A DNA stretch of 64,000 nt from Listeria farberi (lineage in GTDB: Bacteria; Bacillota; Bacilli; Lactobacillales; Listeriaceae), in the NCBI RefSeq assembly GCF_014229245.1, contig NZ_JAARZJ010000012.1, positions 43,619-107,618 on the forward strand. Direction: 5' to 3'. Below, piece by piece: positions 62,471 through 64,000 of the stretch (positions are counted from its first letter, which is position 1; the number at the start of each line of letters is the position of its first letter). The position numbers were made by a program, and so were the translations under genes. Below the pieces are notes generated by a model. The model worked only from the letters and a program-made list of their open reading frames with translations, did not search any database and was not told the DNA's origin.

Positions 62471-63886
62471 TTATTTTATTAATTTTTTTATTTTATTAAA
62501 TTTTTTAAATGCTGTTCTTTCAGATAATAATGTATTGCTTACATTCAAATATTTTAATTTGTCACATTCAGTTAATAAGCTAATATCAGTAATTCTTGTA
62601 TTACTCAAACTTAGTCGTTCTAAATTCTTCATACTTACTAAACTTGAAATATCTTCAATTGGATTAGAATCCAGATATAAAAATTGCATTTTTATACAAT
62701 TTTTTAGGGAGGAAATATCCGTTATCTTATTTCCTTTTATTTCAAGATAATTGATATTAACTAAATCATTAAAAGCAGTTAAATCTTTAATTTTATTATT
62801 TGATAGAATCAAGTCCTTAAGTTTAAGTAAATTCTTTATAGGTGTAATATCTTCCAATTCATTACCACCAAGATTAATTTCTACTAATTTTTTCATATTT
62901 TTCAAAATAACTAAGTCCTTAAGTCCACTATATTCTGCACTCAATAATTTAAGTGTAGTAATATTTTCTAATGATGTAAAATCTTCAATTATAGAATAAT
63001 TTAAATATAATTTTTTTAACTTTGGTAAATTAGCTAATGTGTTGAGCTCTTTAATCTTACAATCAATTAGATATAATTCTTTTACTTTTTGCATATTCGA
63101 AAATATCTCACTATCTTCAATAATAGCTCCTCTGATATCAAGAATTTCTACATTTCCAACTTTTTTGAATACATCTAGATAGTTACAAGCTGTTGGTATC
63201 GGTCTGTGTTCGTCAGTTGAATACGCACAATGAAAGTCAAAGCTTTTTATTAGTGAAAAATCCGCATTTTCTTTTTCTTCCACTTCTCCTCTTAGTATGG
63301 CTAATAAATACTTCTGTTGTTCCCAAGCTGACTCGACTTTTTTCTCTGCTTCTTTTATAATAGTTAGTTCTTCATTAGAATATCCATATAGATTATCGTC
63401 TTCAAAAACCCAATCTGTATCAATTTGACATTTGGCAAATGACCACAATGTTTGCATCAAAAAGCGACTATCAATATTATCTTCTATGTTTATTTCTGTA
63501 TGAGTTCCTGGAATAAAAAAATATTCCGTTGTTTTAGCGATTTCTTCATAAGGATCGCCTCCACAATAAACAGTCGGGTTTTCACTACTAATATCTTTCA
63601 TATTAAATCCATATTGGCATACTCCTTGCATCTCTGAGGCAAACATCAACAATTCTACTGGATTTTCATCCCCATCGCTAATATAAGAAAGTTCATTAGG
63701 TGAGAAAACATGAAACTCATGATCACATTCGTCTTCAATCTCCCCTATTTTTTCATAATATTCTATCAATAATTTCGGTATAGTATATTTTTTTAAAGCT
63801 ATATCTATTTGCTCTTTCGTATAAGGTTTTGTTTTATACCCTGCTTCCATCCAAACTTGTTTTAGATCATCAATTGTATGTTTCAT
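62471..63886 (-). CDS. Cytoplasmic SUKH (SMI1/KNR4)-LRR protein
   Basis: The 471-aa protein has no signal peptide. Residues ~20-175 look like a SUKH/SMI1 domain (PKLLIEYYEKIGEIEDECDH, then VYCGGDPYEEIAKTTEYFF). Residues ~235-465 are about ten internalin-like leucine-rich repeats (NKIKDLTAFNDLVNINYLEI). SUKH proteins are frequent immunity proteins. The LRR part resembles secreted internalins but stays in the cytoplasm. The function is unknown. The 110 bases upstream to the window end hold no other gene. Confidence 0.8.
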   Translation of the reverse strand: MKHTIDDLKQVWMEAGYKTKPYTKEQIDIALKKYTIPKLLIEYYEKIGEIEDECDHEFHVFSPNELSYISDGDENPVELLMFASEMQGVCQYGFNMKDISSENPTVYCGGDPYEEIAKTTEYFFIPGTHTEINIEDNIDSRFLMQTLWSFAKCQIDTDWVFEDDNLYGYSNEELTIIKEAEKKVESAWEQQKYLLAILRGEVEEKENADFSLIKSFDFHCAYSTDEHRPIPTACNYLDVFKKVGNVEILDIRGAIIEDSEIFSNMQKVKELYLIDCKIKELNTLANLPKLKKLYLNYSIIEDFTSLENITTLKLLSAEYSGLKDLVILKNMKKLVEINLGGNELEDITPIKNLLKLKDLILSNNKIKDLTAFNDLVNINYLEIKGNKITDISSLKNCIKMQFLYLDSNPIEDISSLVSMKNLERLSLSNTRITDISLLTECDKLKYLNVSNTLLSERTAFKKFNKIKKLIK

Positions 63887-64000
63887 TTTCTGTTATAAAC
63901 CTCCCACTATTTAGTAAAAATCATCTGTCCTAAGTTTATGTAATAATTATAAAATAATTATTACTCTAATACGACATCTACCAGCAGGAATCTCTTTTAT

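Overview
The window is a low-GC Firmicutes chromosome segment that matches the Listeria sensu stricto group (L. monocytogenes, L. innocua and relatives). The evidence is the unbroken linkage of pdu, eut and cbi/cob loci, the Listeria-type alpha-ribazole salvage pair CblT/CblS, a PocR regulator with an antisense cobalamin riboswitch, an Rli55-like riboswitch/ANTAR RNA, a divergent ClpP1 and an LPXTG internalin. Species was not determined. Almost everything is on the minus strand, so the biological order runs from high to low coordinates.

Layout, high to low coordinates. (1) 64000-49600 is a mixed accessory and housekeeping flank. It holds a SUKH-LRR protein, uracil-DNA glycosylase, an Imm53-type immunity protein, an unknown protein, a GNAT enzyme, a MepB-family protein, a heterodimeric ABC exporter-type system behind a Fur-box promoter, an ABM monooxygenase and MerR regulator facing each other across a MerR-like operator, an uncharacterised 379-aa protein, a GNAT-CPCC protein, an internalin, an NTF2-like protein, clpP1 behind a CtsR box, and a VOC protein. 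(2) 49513-43423 carries a siroheme/precorrin-2 dehydrogenase, pduS, pduT, pduU, pduV, cblS, cobU, cobS and cobC. (3) 43400-41829 is the regulatory hub: pocR on the plus strand, a cobalamin riboswitch reading antisense towards pocR, terminators, and the divergent pduA promoter. (4) 41828-25120 is the main pdu operon, pduABCDEGHKJL-eutJ-pduMNOPQ-glpF-ackA-cobD-pduX. (5) 25110-24540 is the Rli55-type RNA and the eutG leader. (6) 24531-9739 is the eut operon, eutG-V-W-A-B-C-L-K-E-M-T-pduL-like-unknown-N-BMC-H-Q. (7) 9694-8335 contains a PocR-like AraC regulator (plus strand) and cblT (minus strand), divergently transcribed. (8) 8330-1 is a cobalamin riboswitch, a terminator and cbiA-B-C-D-E-T-F-G-H-J, with cbiJ cut by the window edge.

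Functionally this is one metabolic module. Two bacterial microcompartments (propanediol and ethanolamine) enclose B12-dependent diol dehydratase and ethanolamine ammonia-lyase with aldehyde dehydrogenases, phosphotransacylases, alcohol dehydrogenases, cobalamin adenosyltransferases and reactivases. The cbi/cob genes make the cofactor. Three cobalamin riboswitches and four dual hexaloop hairpins (targets of the ANTAR protein EutV) couple expression to B12 and ethanolamine. The most interesting new observation is a 14-17 bp sequence, CAATATATTGTTATCTT or a close variant, seen in three regulatory regions only: pocR/pduA, upstream of pduUV-cblS-cobUSC, and pocR-paralog/cblT. It is a candidate PocR-family operator linking the scattered units.
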